A stretch of DNA of 64,000 nucleotides, taken from positions 186,001 to 250,000 of the forward strand of contig NZ_BKCG01000005.1 in NCBI RefSeq assembly GCF_008974325.1, in the 5' to 3' direction. The stretch's first letter is position 1, and every line of letters begins with the position of its first letter. Below, piece after piece: positions 43,492 through 49,814 of the stretch. The translations under genes and the position numbers were made by a program. The stretch comes from Patiriisocius marinus (GTDB lineage Bacteria; Bacteroidota; Bacteroidia; Flavobacteriales; Flavobacteriaceae). Under the pieces are notes generated by a model. It saw only the letters and a list, made by a program, of their open reading frames with translations, was not told the origin of the DNA and made no database searches.

Positions 43492-44028
43492 CTAAACAAA
43501 AGGATTAACCTCTGCAGGAGTACCACTTGGATATCCCCAAGCTACATATTGAGACTTCATATCATCCGTATCAAGATGTACAAAGGTTCTACCTACACCA
43601 ATCCGTTTAAATCCAACATCACGAGCTACAGAGACTAAGTGATTGCGGATAAACGTAGATTGAGCTTTGATATCTACAGCTTTACACGTTGGTATTTTAT
43701 GAGAAGAACTGGAAACACCGCCTACTTTTTTGTTGTGTGATGGGCTACGAGCTCCAGAGTTGATCCATTCAAAAATGGGATATCCTGTTCTGGCTTCCAA
43801 TTGCTGAAGCATAAAGATTAATTCCCTATCCATACAATTACCAGAACCTGGAAGATCTGGACTATCAAAAACAGATAAATCGATAGGTCGTTGATTGATT
43901 TGTACCACTCGATTTTTAATTGACTTTGTTTTTGATTTTCTGTAAATAACAAAAGCACCTATCATCAAAAGGGACAAGGTGCCTAATCCAACATAGATAT
44001 GCTGATTGTTACTTTTTACCACAGCCAC
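43492..44028 (-). CDS. Membrane-anchored M15-type peptidoglycan peptidase
   Basis: 178 aa. One N-terminal TM helix (HIYVGLGTLSLLMIGAFVIY) with a basic KSKTK tail, then a peptidase M15-like domain (about 60-178) with SSHKIPTCKAVDI and FVHLDTD, giving the His, Asp and His zinc-ligand pattern of D-Ala-D-Ala or L,D-type peptidases. Last gene of the 24-gene minus-strand cluster; overlaps the preceding gene by 20 bp. Phages use such enzymes as endolysins. The anchor would keep it in the membrane. Confidence 0.82.
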   Translation of the reverse strand: MAVVKSNNQHIYVGLGTLSLLMIGAFVIYRKSKTKSIKNRVVQINQRPIDLSVFDSPDLPGSGNCMDRELIFMLQQLEARTGYPIFEWINSGARSPSHNKKVGGVSSSSHKIPTCKAVDIKAQSTFIRNHLVSVARDVGFKRIGVGRTFVHLDTDDMKSQYVAWGYPSGTPAEVNPFV

Positions 44029-44155
44029 AACCTTTTGCTGTTTCTTTACTTTTCTTGTATCTCAAGAATAAATCTGAACTTATTTTTACAGCGCTTAGTA
44101 GTATAAATGCCCCAAAAATATAGTTCAATGTGTTATTTCCTTTGTCCACGTTCAT
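44009..44155 (-). CDS. 48-aa single-TM protein with C-terminal Cys motif
   Basis: Start chosen at the ATG at 44155 (MNVDKGNNTLNYIFG); an upstream in-frame start at 44215 would lie inside the preceding gene. One TM helix (YIFGAFILLSAVKISSDLFL), basic RYKKSKETAK, then GCGCGKK. The Cys pair could be structural or metal-binding. It overlaps neighbours on both sides (20-23 bp), as often in compact viral clusters. No homologue recognised. Confidence 0.6.
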   Translation of the reverse strand: MNVDKGNNTLNYIFGAFILLSAVKISSDLFLRYKKSKETAKGCGCGKK

Positions 44156-44474
44156 TGTTTTTTTGTTTGTTATATAATTGAATTTCAGCTTCCAATTGCT
44201 CGATGTATCTTTCAAGATCTGTTATACGATCCCTTTGTTTGGTAATCGTTTTATTCATCAGCGTATTCTTACTTTCCAGTTGTTTCAACCGTTTTTCCAT
44301 ATTTTCAGACCATAGCTTATAGTTTTCCACTACAAGGCTATTCGCTTGAACATTGAGATTGCGTATTTCGGCGCTTTTAAGACGTCTTTGCGTCCCATAT
44401 TGCAATAGCACTTCAATGAGTTTCCAAAACCCAGTAGCGCCCAGTACAATTGCAAGTATTTTAATTAAGTCCAT
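44133..44474 (-). CDS. TM plus coiled-coil protein, function unknown
   Basis: 113 aa from the ATG at 44474 (MDLIKILAIVLG); a GTG at 44489 is an alternative. One TM helix (IKILAIVLGATGFWKLIEVLL) then a long coiled coil (NMEKRLKQLESKNTLMNKTI and TDLERYIEQLEAEIQLYNKQ). A palindrome copy lies just upstream (44489-44504). The shape resembles small phage spanin- or scaffold-like membrane proteins, but there is no sequence match I can name. Confidence 0.65.
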   Translation of the reverse strand: MDLIKILAIVLGATGFWKLIEVLLQYGTQRRLKSAEIRNLNVQANSLVVENYKLWSENMEKRLKQLESKNTLMNKTITKQRDRITDLERYIEQLEAEIQLYNKQKNNERGQRK

Positions 44475-44488
44475 TTTATTTAGGTTCA

Positions 44489-44504
44489 CGCTTTCGCAAA
44501 AGCG
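44489..44504. repeat. Interspersed palindrome, intergenic copy in the viral-like cluster
   Basis: CGCTTTCGCAAAAGCG (one mismatch) between the genes ending at 44516 and starting at 44474. It sits where the start of the downstream gene would otherwise be read as GTG. Confidence 0.75.
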
Positions 44505-44515
44505 CTATTATGTTT

Positions 44516-44992
44516 TTACCTAGCAGATGCCGCTCTTTTAGCAGGTATGGGTGCTTGACGATCTGGAAAGGATCTGAATTTTAATGGCAACTCTGCCACA
44601 TAAGGATTGACATTTAAAATCACTTCATCTTCTGGACTATTAAACTTTCCAGACATAAACACTCTGCCATCATCATCTATGGCATAGAAAAAAGGTTTTC
44701 CTTCTCTACTCAATAGTGTTCCCGTGTACTCGCCTTGTTGATTCTTTACTAAAGGTGCTGGTAAACTCAATTGCCAGCCAGCAATTTCTTTTGCACCAGA
44801 TCTTGTGCGTAATCTAATGTCCTTGCCGATTACTATATTCTCATTAATCACTGCATAAATATTGCGTGCAGGAGAATGGAATAAATCTGAATTTAGATGA
44901 TTGGGTGGCACACTCAGCTCACGCTGAGTGTTTGCTATTAATCCGCCACCTTGTGCTTTTGGCACATTACTTTGATATCCTACTATACTCAT
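44516..44992 (-). CDS. Cluster protein of unknown function, beta-rich
   Basis: 158 aa starting MSIVGYQSNVPKAQGGG (the ATG at 44992 overlaps the previous stop as TAATG; a longer start at 45046 is rejected). No TM or signal peptide. Predicted mostly beta by alternating patterns (NIYAVINENIVIGKDIRLRT; GKPFFYAIDDDGRVFMSGKF). C terminus Arg/Ala-rich (PAKRAASAR). It could be a virion or baseplate-like small structural protein. Nothing recognised. Confidence 0.6.
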   Translation of the reverse strand: MSIVGYQSNVPKAQGGGLIANTQRELSVPPNHLNSDLFHSPARNIYAVINENIVIGKDIRLRTRSGAKEIAGWQLSLPAPLVKNQQGEYTGTLLSREGKPFFYAIDDDGRVFMSGKFNSPEDEVILNVNPYVAELPLKFRSFPDRQAPIPAKRAASAR

Positions 44993-45411
44993 TACTGTGC
45001 TATTATTATTCCGGTTAATATGAGTAAGCCACCGCCAAAAAACCACCGCTCCAGCTTACCTCTCTTTATTTGTTTGTGCTGTCTCTTAATGGTCAAGTTA
45101 AGTTCTTGAATATGAGATTCATCATTATCCTGAATGACCACAAGATTTTCAACCTTACGCTCCAATTTAAAAATGATGGTATCCTTTTTTTGAGTGAGAT
45201 ACTGCCATCTATAATTGCGTAATTGCAACGTATCAATAATGCTATCTTGATAAAGACTGAACTCTAATCGCTTTGCCAAATACTTTGATTGTGATAAGTC
45301 AAAACAGAAATATTTCTTATTGTTTAAGTCTTGTACTATCGGCTGTAAATCCTGAGAAATACTCGTATAAGTCCAGAGCAGACATCCTATCAATAGTATT
45401 AATTTTTTCAT
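44992..45411 (-). CDS. Signal-peptide/coiled-coil protein with C-terminal TM
   Basis: 139 aa from the ATG at 45411 (MKKLILLIGCLLWTYTSISQ). Signal peptide, a central helical/coiled-coil region (IIFKLERKVENLVVIQDNDE) and a last hydrophobic segment (WFFGGGLLILTGIIIAQ). Its 5' part overlaps the preceding gene (45317-45667) by about 95 bp in another frame. That overlap and a TM-coiled-coil partner recall inner/outer spanin pairs, but the outer member is not a short lipoprotein here. Confidence 0.62.
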   Translation of the reverse strand: MKKLILLIGCLLWTYTSISQDLQPIVQDLNNKKYFCFDLSQSKYLAKRLEFSLYQDSIIDTLQLRNYRWQYLTQKKDTIIFKLERKVENLVVIQDNDESHIQELNLTIKRQHKQIKRGKLERWFFGGGLLILTGIIIAQ

Positions 45412-45667
45412 CCAGTGCATTTTGTAAATTTTGAATCATTTTATGGCTTAAAACTATTTTACCAGTTAAGCTATCGGTTTGCTTTTTAAGCTTTTTAATT
45501 TCTTCATCAAGGCTTACGTTTTTAACCGTAAGCAGTTCGTTTTCCTTTTCAAGTTTTTGAATAGTTTCATTGTTCAAAGCTTCCTCTTGCGGAATGATGT
45601 AAAAGATGAGCAGGACAATAATTCCTGCAATCCAAAGCACTAATAAAAAAGGTTTCCAAAACTTCAT
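45317..45667 (-). CDS. TM plus coiled-coil protein (spanin-like)
   Basis: 116 aa from the ATG at 45667 (MKFWKPFLLVLWIAGIIVLL). One TM helix followed by a heptad-like coiled coil (IQKLEKENELLTVKNVSLDE and EIKKLKKQTDSLTGKIVL). Start at 45667 overlaps the previous stop (TAATG), so translation is coupled. The next gene starts inside its 3' end. Periplasmic coiled coil with an inner-membrane anchor is the i-spanin layout (inference). Confidence 0.65.
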   Translation of the reverse strand: MKFWKPFLLVLWIAGIIVLLIFYIIPQEEALNNETIQKLEKENELLTVKNVSLDEEIKKLKKQTDSLTGKIVLSHKMIQNLQNALDEKINTIDRMSALDLYEYFSGFTADSTRLKQ

Positions 45668-45990
45668 TACTCCTTGGGTTTCGTTTGAAATAATTTGTTT
45701 AAAAATTTCTCCAATAAGAGTTTGTGAAACACCAGCGCAAAAGCAAACGATTGCAACAAACATTCAATCATTTTAATCTGATAACCTCTTATGAAGTACA
45801 AAGCGACTCCGTAAATAATGCCAATGATGAGGACACGATAGCGAGTGGCTATTTTCAGCTTAAAAACTTCATAAAAGAAGTTGGTCGAGCGGTAATGGTT
45901 GAGACCATAAGCAATGACAATGAATGTGAAAATATAAGCCCAATCCAGGCTGTTTAAATAATTGGAGATGTGTGATAAAATTTCTATCAT
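45667..45990 (-). CDS. Small multi-TM protein, holin-like
   Basis: 107 aa. Three hydrophobic segments (WAYIFTFIVIAYGLNHY; VLIIGIIYGVALYFIRG; CLLQSFAFALVFHKLLL) and a Lys-rich C terminus (NKLFQTKPKE). Size and topology fit phage holins, next to a spanin-like pair and lytic-enzyme genes. Not recognised at sequence level. It overlaps its upstream neighbour by 4 bp. Confidence 0.6.
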   Translation of the reverse strand: MIEILSHISNYLNSLDWAYIFTFIVIAYGLNHYRSTNFFYEVFKLKIATRYRVLIIGIIYGVALYFIRGYQIKMIECLLQSFAFALVFHKLLLEKFLNKLFQTKPKE

Positions 45991-46235
45991 TTTAATTGTT
46001 TTTTTAGGGTTTCTTTTATGCTTTTAATATCTACTTGCAAAGCCGCTATTTGATGATTTGGAAATAGATTCTTGGTCAAATGTGCCACGACAACTATTGT
46101 TGCTCCAGAAGCCAACAGAGCAAGCACAATTTTGGTTAATGTTTGATTGGTAAGAGTTACAGTAACTTCGGTCTTGATACCGTCTTTATCTACCAGACCA
46201 TCTATTAAATCTTTAATGCTTCGCTTTTCTGGCAT
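45987..46235 (-). CDS. Single-TM cluster protein
   Basis: 82 aa. Charged N terminus (MPEKRSIKDLIDGLVDKDG), one TM helix (KIVLALLASGATIVVVAHL), then a short helix ending SIKETLKKQLK. It overlaps both neighbours (4 and 23 bp). Function unknown. Confidence 0.6.
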   Translation of the reverse strand: MPEKRSIKDLIDGLVDKDGIKTEVTVTLTNQTLTKIVLALLASGATIVVVAHLTKNLFPNHQIAALQVDIKSIKETLKKQLK

Positions 46236-46716
46236 CTTTTTGTTGCTTTTTTATCTTACCCATATTGCGTTCTTTGAACAGCTGTTCTGATACTTCTTTT
46301 ACTTTGTAAAGTCTTAAAACACGTTCTTCAGTAACAGCATCAAATTCATCTGTGATTAAGCCTTTTGCAGCACCGTGATTTTTTAATAGGTAGACGCGTA
46401 GTTGATAGACACGTTCTCCTTTGCTTCCTAATTTTAATGGAAAATCATCATTGGGTTCTGGCAATACTTCGGGCTTTATGACGATTGCTTTCTTTTCTTT
46501 TTCTAAAGGAACTACAGGCTTCATTTCAACTACAGAAACTTCTTTTTTCTGCGGAATAGGTTTCTCAACTTTTACAGGTTTGGATTCCTCGACGATTGTA
46601 AATTCTGCATCCTCAGCCGTTTCTTCTTTATCTCTAAAGAGGACATAGCCCAACAATCCTAATCCCAAAAGCCCTCCAGCGATAATCAATCCCTTTTGCA
46701 TTGTTTGTTCGCTCAT
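46213..46716 (-). CDS. TM-anchored peptidoglycan-binding-like protein 1
   Basis: 167 aa. TM helix at the N terminus (QKGLIIAGGLLGLGLLGYVL), a charged, Pro/Val-rich linker, then a C-terminal region (about 95-145) that resembles PG_binding_1: FPLKLGSKGERVYQLRVYLL with TDEFDAVTEERVLRLY. C terminus very basic (KIKKQQKDARKAKH). Paralogous in layout to the next protein. Start overlaps the previous stop (TAATG). Confidence 0.7.
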   Translation of the reverse strand: MSEQTMQKGLIIAGGLLGLGLLGYVLFRDKEETAEDAEFTIVEESKPVKVEKPIPQKKEVSVVEMKPVVPLEKEKKAIVIKPEVLPEPNDDFPLKLGSKGERVYQLRVYLLKNHGAAKGLITDEFDAVTEERVLRLYKVKEVSEQLFKERNMGKIKKQQKDARKAKH

Positions 46717-47219
46717 TATTTCCCGAGACTTGACAGCGCTTTTCGCATTCCTGCGATATCGGCTTGAGTGAATACTGTTTTCTTTAATCGCTTTTGTGCA
46801 GCTCTCGATGTTTTGGGACCAAATTGCCCATCAACACCATCACGTTTTGGTCCCGTTTTGCCTAAATCTTCTTTATAGATTTTAAGGTAACGCTGTAGTA
46901 TTTTTACATCAGGATGACGGCTTCCGTATTTTATGGGATAGCCTGTTTTGGTAATATTTGGCTTCGTACTTGAACTCGATGATGTTGAAGAACTCGGAAT
47001 AAAAGGTGGTGTTTGATAGCTGGAGGAACTACTTGGAACTGTTGTGATTCCTGATGAAGATGCGCTCGCTAATTCAGCTTCTTTTTTCTCCTTTTTCTTG
47101 GTCATAAAATAATACGCGGTGGCTGCTCCTACGAGTACCACGATAACACCACCTACCACTAAAAGGTCTTTGTTTTTAGCCATAAATGATGGATTTGTTG
47201 CTGTTGATTTCTGTTTCAT
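46716..47219 (-). CDS. TM-anchored peptidoglycan-binding protein 2
   Basis: 167 aa. N-terminal TM helix (LLVVGGVIVVLVGAATAYYF), Lys-rich stop-transfer, a Ser/Pro-rich linker (about 55-90), then a clear PG_binding_1 domain (KYGSRHPDVKILQRYLKIY and GVDGQFGPKTSRAAQKRL). It probably tethers the machine to peptidoglycan. Its arrangement (TM, flexible linker, PG domain) is shared with its neighbour at 46213-46716. Confidence 0.8.
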   Translation of the reverse strand: MKQKSTATNPSFMAKNKDLLVVGGVIVVLVGAATAYYFMTKKKEKKEAELASASSSGITTVPSSSSSYQTPPFIPSSSTSSSSSTKPNITKTGYPIKYGSRHPDVKILQRYLKIYKEDLGKTGPKRDGVDGQFGPKTSRAAQKRLKKTVFTQADIAGMRKALSSLGK

Positions 47220-47228
47220 TGGTTCGAT

Positions 47229-47750
47229 TTATGATTGGTAATTGGGAAGGCGTTGCACATAATTTGAGACGTATTCCTTCATTTCGCTTTGGCTTAAAAA
47301 GCTATTCAAATGTTGCCACATATCTTTTTTATATAGCTGATAATAAGCTTTGGAGAGACTGGCGATTTGTGTTTTATCACGCAATTTTTTACCGAAAACA
47401 TCTTTGATAGCCTCTTCGTCGTCATTAAAAGTTCCTTTTGCATCCTTAATGATTTTAGCCAGTTTCTTAGCCGAAGCATCATCCAATACTTGAATATTTT
47501 TTGGCGCTACCCATTTCTGGACATCTGTGAGATAGTTCATATCAAATGGACTGTTCCAGTTCGGCTCTTGTTTGGTAGTTCCTACATTTCCAGTAGTGAC
47601 TTGCACGCCAGTTCCTATAGATGTGGTTGTTGTGGATTGCAGTGCTTGTTGCTTTGTACGCTTTCGCGAAAGCGTAACAAAAACACCTATCCCGATAACG
47701 CCAAGTCCCGCGCCACCTATCATCCACCATCCTGTTTTTGAGATTTCCAT
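47229..47750 (-). CDS. Annexin-repeat-like membrane protein A
   Basis: 173 aa. N-terminal TM (WWMIGGAGLGVIGIGVFVTL), then a Thr/Ser linker, then a helical domain (about 70-173) with NDDEEAIKDVFGKKLRDKTQ and LSKAYYQLYKKDMWQHLNSF. This fits the annexin repeat pattern (DEE.I.....R...Q...L..AY...Y..DL...L). The palindrome at 47657-47676 is read here as LSRKR just after the TM helix. Paralogous to 47752-48240 over the same domain. Function unknown; annexin relation is a hypothesis. Confidence 0.65.
   Translation of the reverse strand: MEISKTGWWMIGGAGLGVIGIGVFVTLSRKRTKQQALQSTTTTSIGTGVQVTTGNVGTTKQEPNWNSPFDMNYLTDVQKWVAPKNIQVLDDASAKKLAKIIKDAKGTFNDDEEAIKDVFGKKLRDKTQIASLSKAYYQLYKKDMWQHLNSFLSQSEMKEYVSNYVQRLPNYQS
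47657..47676. repeat. Interspersed palindrome, 20-bp copy in the annexin-like gene
   Basis: TACGCTTTCGCGAAAGCGTA, perfect over 20 bp, read in the LSRKR frame and supplying the basic stop-transfer residues after a TM helix. Confidence 0.88.
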
Positions 47751-47751
47751 A

Positions 47752-48240
47752 TTAAGCTGTTCTGTAATTAGGTAGCGCCTTCACGATGTTGAGCACTATG
47801 GTTATTTCTTCCTTGTCAAAGCGGTCTTTGAGCGTGTCAATTAGGTTTTTTGAATAGGTTTCTTGGTAGGCTTTTGCTACTTGTGACACCTGAACTTTAT
47901 CTTTCATCTTGCGGAAGACTCCGTAGACTTGTTCTTCATCATCGCCACCTTGATACCAGCTTCCCCAAGCTTTGTGAATCTGGTCTGCATAGCGAGAAGC
48001 GGTACTTGTTTTTAATACCAATACTTCGCGATTTACAGTTTGCAATACCTTATTCAAAAAATGAATATCAAAAGCATTTTGTGAGGTCAGTCCACTTGAA
48101 ATTGGTTGAATTTGCGCCTGAATAGCAGTCAGTAATTTGCTGGTGCGTACGTCACGACTGCGCTTCCTCATTGAGAAAAACGTTGTCCCTATAAACAGAG
48201 TTCCTACACTTGCGCCTATGATTTTATACGTCATACTCAT
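47752..48240 (-). CDS. Annexin-repeat-like membrane protein B
   Basis: 162 aa. N-terminal TM (YKIIGASVGTLFIGTTFFSM) and a basic RKRSRD tail, then a helical domain with DDEEQVYGVFRKMKDKVQVS and VAKAYQETYSKNLIDTLKDR, matching the same annexin-like pattern as the neighbouring gene, and a shared LPNYR/LPNYQ C terminus. Overlaps its upstream neighbour by 4 bp. Likely arose by tandem duplication. Confidence 0.65.
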   Translation of the reverse strand: MSMTYKIIGASVGTLFIGTTFFSMRKRSRDVRTSKLLTAIQAQIQPISSGLTSQNAFDIHFLNKVLQTVNREVLVLKTSTASRYADQIHKAWGSWYQGGDDEEQVYGVFRKMKDKVQVSQVAKAYQETYSKNLIDTLKDRFDKEEITIVLNIVKALPNYRTA

Positions 48241-48683
48241 TTGCCCAACAGTTTTAAGCCACGACCTGCAGGTGTGAGCATTGCTAAATCCGACACATCT
48301 GCATTCTTTGCTGAATTTTTAAGAAGTACGATAACACCAACCAATACGACTGCCAGTATTACAGGAACTCCAATGGATAATACTTTTGTCAAATTTTTTC
48401 CCAAGCCAAAAATATTACCACCAATTTCAGATAAATCGGCAATGGTTCTGGTGGCCATATTGGAAACATCAAGATTGTTTTGATTGAGCCATTTGTTAAA
48501 GTTGGGACTCGTCGTACAAGATGCTGCACCATTAGATTTCCAAGTAATGAGCCATATCATTTTTGCATTCTCTTGACCTAATTCGCTTTTTAATTTTGCG
48601 AAATAGCTTGTCCAGAAGTCACACGGATCGTCTGCTTCTGGAACTAAAAAAATGCGGTTATCTATGTTTACTTGTATCGCCAT
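48237..48683 (-). CDS. Cluster protein with C-terminal TM
   Basis: 148 aa. A soluble N-terminal domain (MAIQVNIDNRIFLVPEADD) with two Cys, a middle helix, and one TM (VLSIGVPVILAVVLVGVIVL) near residue 110, then a short basic C terminus (GRGLKLLGK). Unlike its neighbours the TM is C-terminal. Not recognised. Overlaps neighbours by 4 and 1 bp. Confidence 0.62.
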   Translation of the reverse strand: MAIQVNIDNRIFLVPEADDPCDFWTSYFAKLKSELGQENAKMIWLITWKSNGAASCTTSPNFNKWLNQNNLDVSNMATRTIADLSEIGGNIFGLGKNLTKVLSIGVPVILAVVLVGVIVLLKNSAKNADVSDLAMLTPAGRGLKLLGK

Positions 48684-48871
48684 TAATTACTTCTGAAAAT
48701 GGTATTACTGTGTTTCTTGCTATCGGTTTTACTGAAATCGTTTTGTTCTAAAAATTGCTGAAGGCGAGCTTTAAGTTGCGCTTCTTTTCTCAAGGCGGTA
48801 CGCTTATCATAATTGATATACAGCTGCCTGCCCAACCAAAAACCAACGCCTAATGTCAAAATCGTTTTCAT
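48683..48871 (-). CDS. 62-aa protein with N-terminal TM-like segment
   Basis: Short protein with a weak N-terminal hydrophobic segment (MKTILTLGVGFWLGRQLYI) and a charged helical rest (RTALRKEAQLKARLQQFLEQ). It is coupled to both neighbours (stop-start contact at 48683 and 48871/48872). Probably a small membrane-associated cluster component. Confidence 0.55.
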   Translation of the reverse strand: MKTILTLGVGFWLGRQLYINYDKRTALRKEAQLKARLQQFLEQNDFSKTDSKKHSNTIFRSN

Positions 48872-49366
48872 CTACTTTCTCTTGTAAATATTATGCTCGG
48901 GAATGTCTAATGCTCTGAGCCATTCTGCTACCTCAAATCCTGGACTATCTTCATCTGCTTTGGCAGGAATTTCATTAAAACCTGCGATAATGATGTCTGG
49001 AAAGCGCAGTATATAGAACTTTACAATCGCTTCAAGTGCCGATTTTTGTTCATCGGTACGTGTGTCTTTATCCCAAGCTTCTTTAAGTGTTCTACCTCCT
49101 ACATAAGCAATGTGTTTGGCGATTCCCGTGATACCATTTTGTCCGTGAGAGATGCCCCATAAATCAATAGTTGTTGGGCTGTCCTCACTAATGATGGTTT
49201 GTAACACACCATCTTGAAGCACGAGGTAATCTATACCTGGACGATTCCATCCAAAACCGCCTTTATCTTTTGGTAGCGTGTGCTGATTGATAATGATTTC
49301 CTTGCCAAAGTCTTTAGCTTCGCTGGTGTCTGTACTTTGTATAATGAGATAATCTACTTTTTGCAT
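48872..49366 (-). CDS. Amidase_2-like protein with lost zinc ligands
   Basis: 164 aa. The fold signature of N-acetylmuramoyl-L-alanine amidases (PGRP/T7-lysozyme family) is visible in order: IIQSTDTSEAKDF, GIDYLVLQDG, WGISHGQNGITGI, DTRTDEQKSALEAIV and IIAGFNEIPAKADEDSPGF. In active enzymes the first segment has a His (IHxSAT) and the last GHRD; here the positions read Q and F/N, and the GYHY His is Asp. So the zinc site looks broken and the protein may only bind peptidoglycan. No signal peptide. Confidence 0.72.
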   Translation of the reverse strand: MQKVDYLIIQSTDTSEAKDFGKEIIINQHTLPKDKGGFGWNRPGIDYLVLQDGVLQTIISEDSPTTIDLWGISHGQNGITGIAKHIAYVGGRTLKEAWDKDTRTDEQKSALEAIVKFYILRFPDIIIAGFNEIPAKADEDSPGFEVAEWLRALDIPEHNIYKRK

Positions 49367-49376
49367 CTGTTGTGAT

Positions 49377-49814
49377 TTAAGAGTTTATAGCTGATAAGCG
49401 TCTAAAGCCCAATAAGCGATAGACAGGATATTTCTTGATGTTGACTTGATTATTCTGATTGCCACCCAAGACATAGATGTGTTTTTTGTCTTCGGAATAG
49501 CTAATAAAAAGACCTACGTGACCTTTCCAACTGGACTTTTTATGACGCCAGAAGATGACCACATCATTAAGTTTTGGTTTGTTGATTTCGGTACCAACTT
49601 GCAGCCAAGAACGCGCAGTAAGTTTATTACTTCGTTCTACTTTCGTCTTGAGCGCTACCCAATTGATAAAGGCAGAACACCAAGCGGTTTCGTCTGTAGA
49701 GACCCAAGTATGACCTATTTCTTTGAAGTAATTGAGAACAATGGGATTATGTTGATAGCCTACAATTTCGGTTACACCGTATTGGCTTAAGGCTATATTA
49801 ATAAGTTGTGACAT
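49377..49814 (-). CDS. TIGR02594-type cysteine peptidoglycan hydrolase
   Basis: 145 aa. Matches the TIGR02594/NlpC-P60-like pattern: ETAWCSAFINWVALKT with the catalytic Cys, ARSWLQVG, NDVVIFWRHKKSSWKGHVGL with the His, and VLGGNQNNQVNIKKYPVYRL with Asn. Common in Bacteroidota prophages and T6SS-like loci as a cell-wall hydrolase. No signal peptide. Overlaps the propeller gene by 17 bp. Confidence 0.85.
   Translation of the reverse strand: MSQLINIALSQYGVTEIVGYQHNPIVLNYFKEIGHTWVSTDETAWCSAFINWVALKTKVERSNKLTARSWLQVGTEINKPKLNDVVIFWRHKKSSWKGHVGLFISYSEDKKHIYVLGGNQNNQVNIKKYPVYRLLGFRRLSAINS

Noticed and set aside
44009-44215. 68-aa start for the small Cys-tail protein
   Set aside because: The first 20 residues lie within the preceding gene and add nothing hydrophobic; the ATG at 44155 gives the better N terminus.
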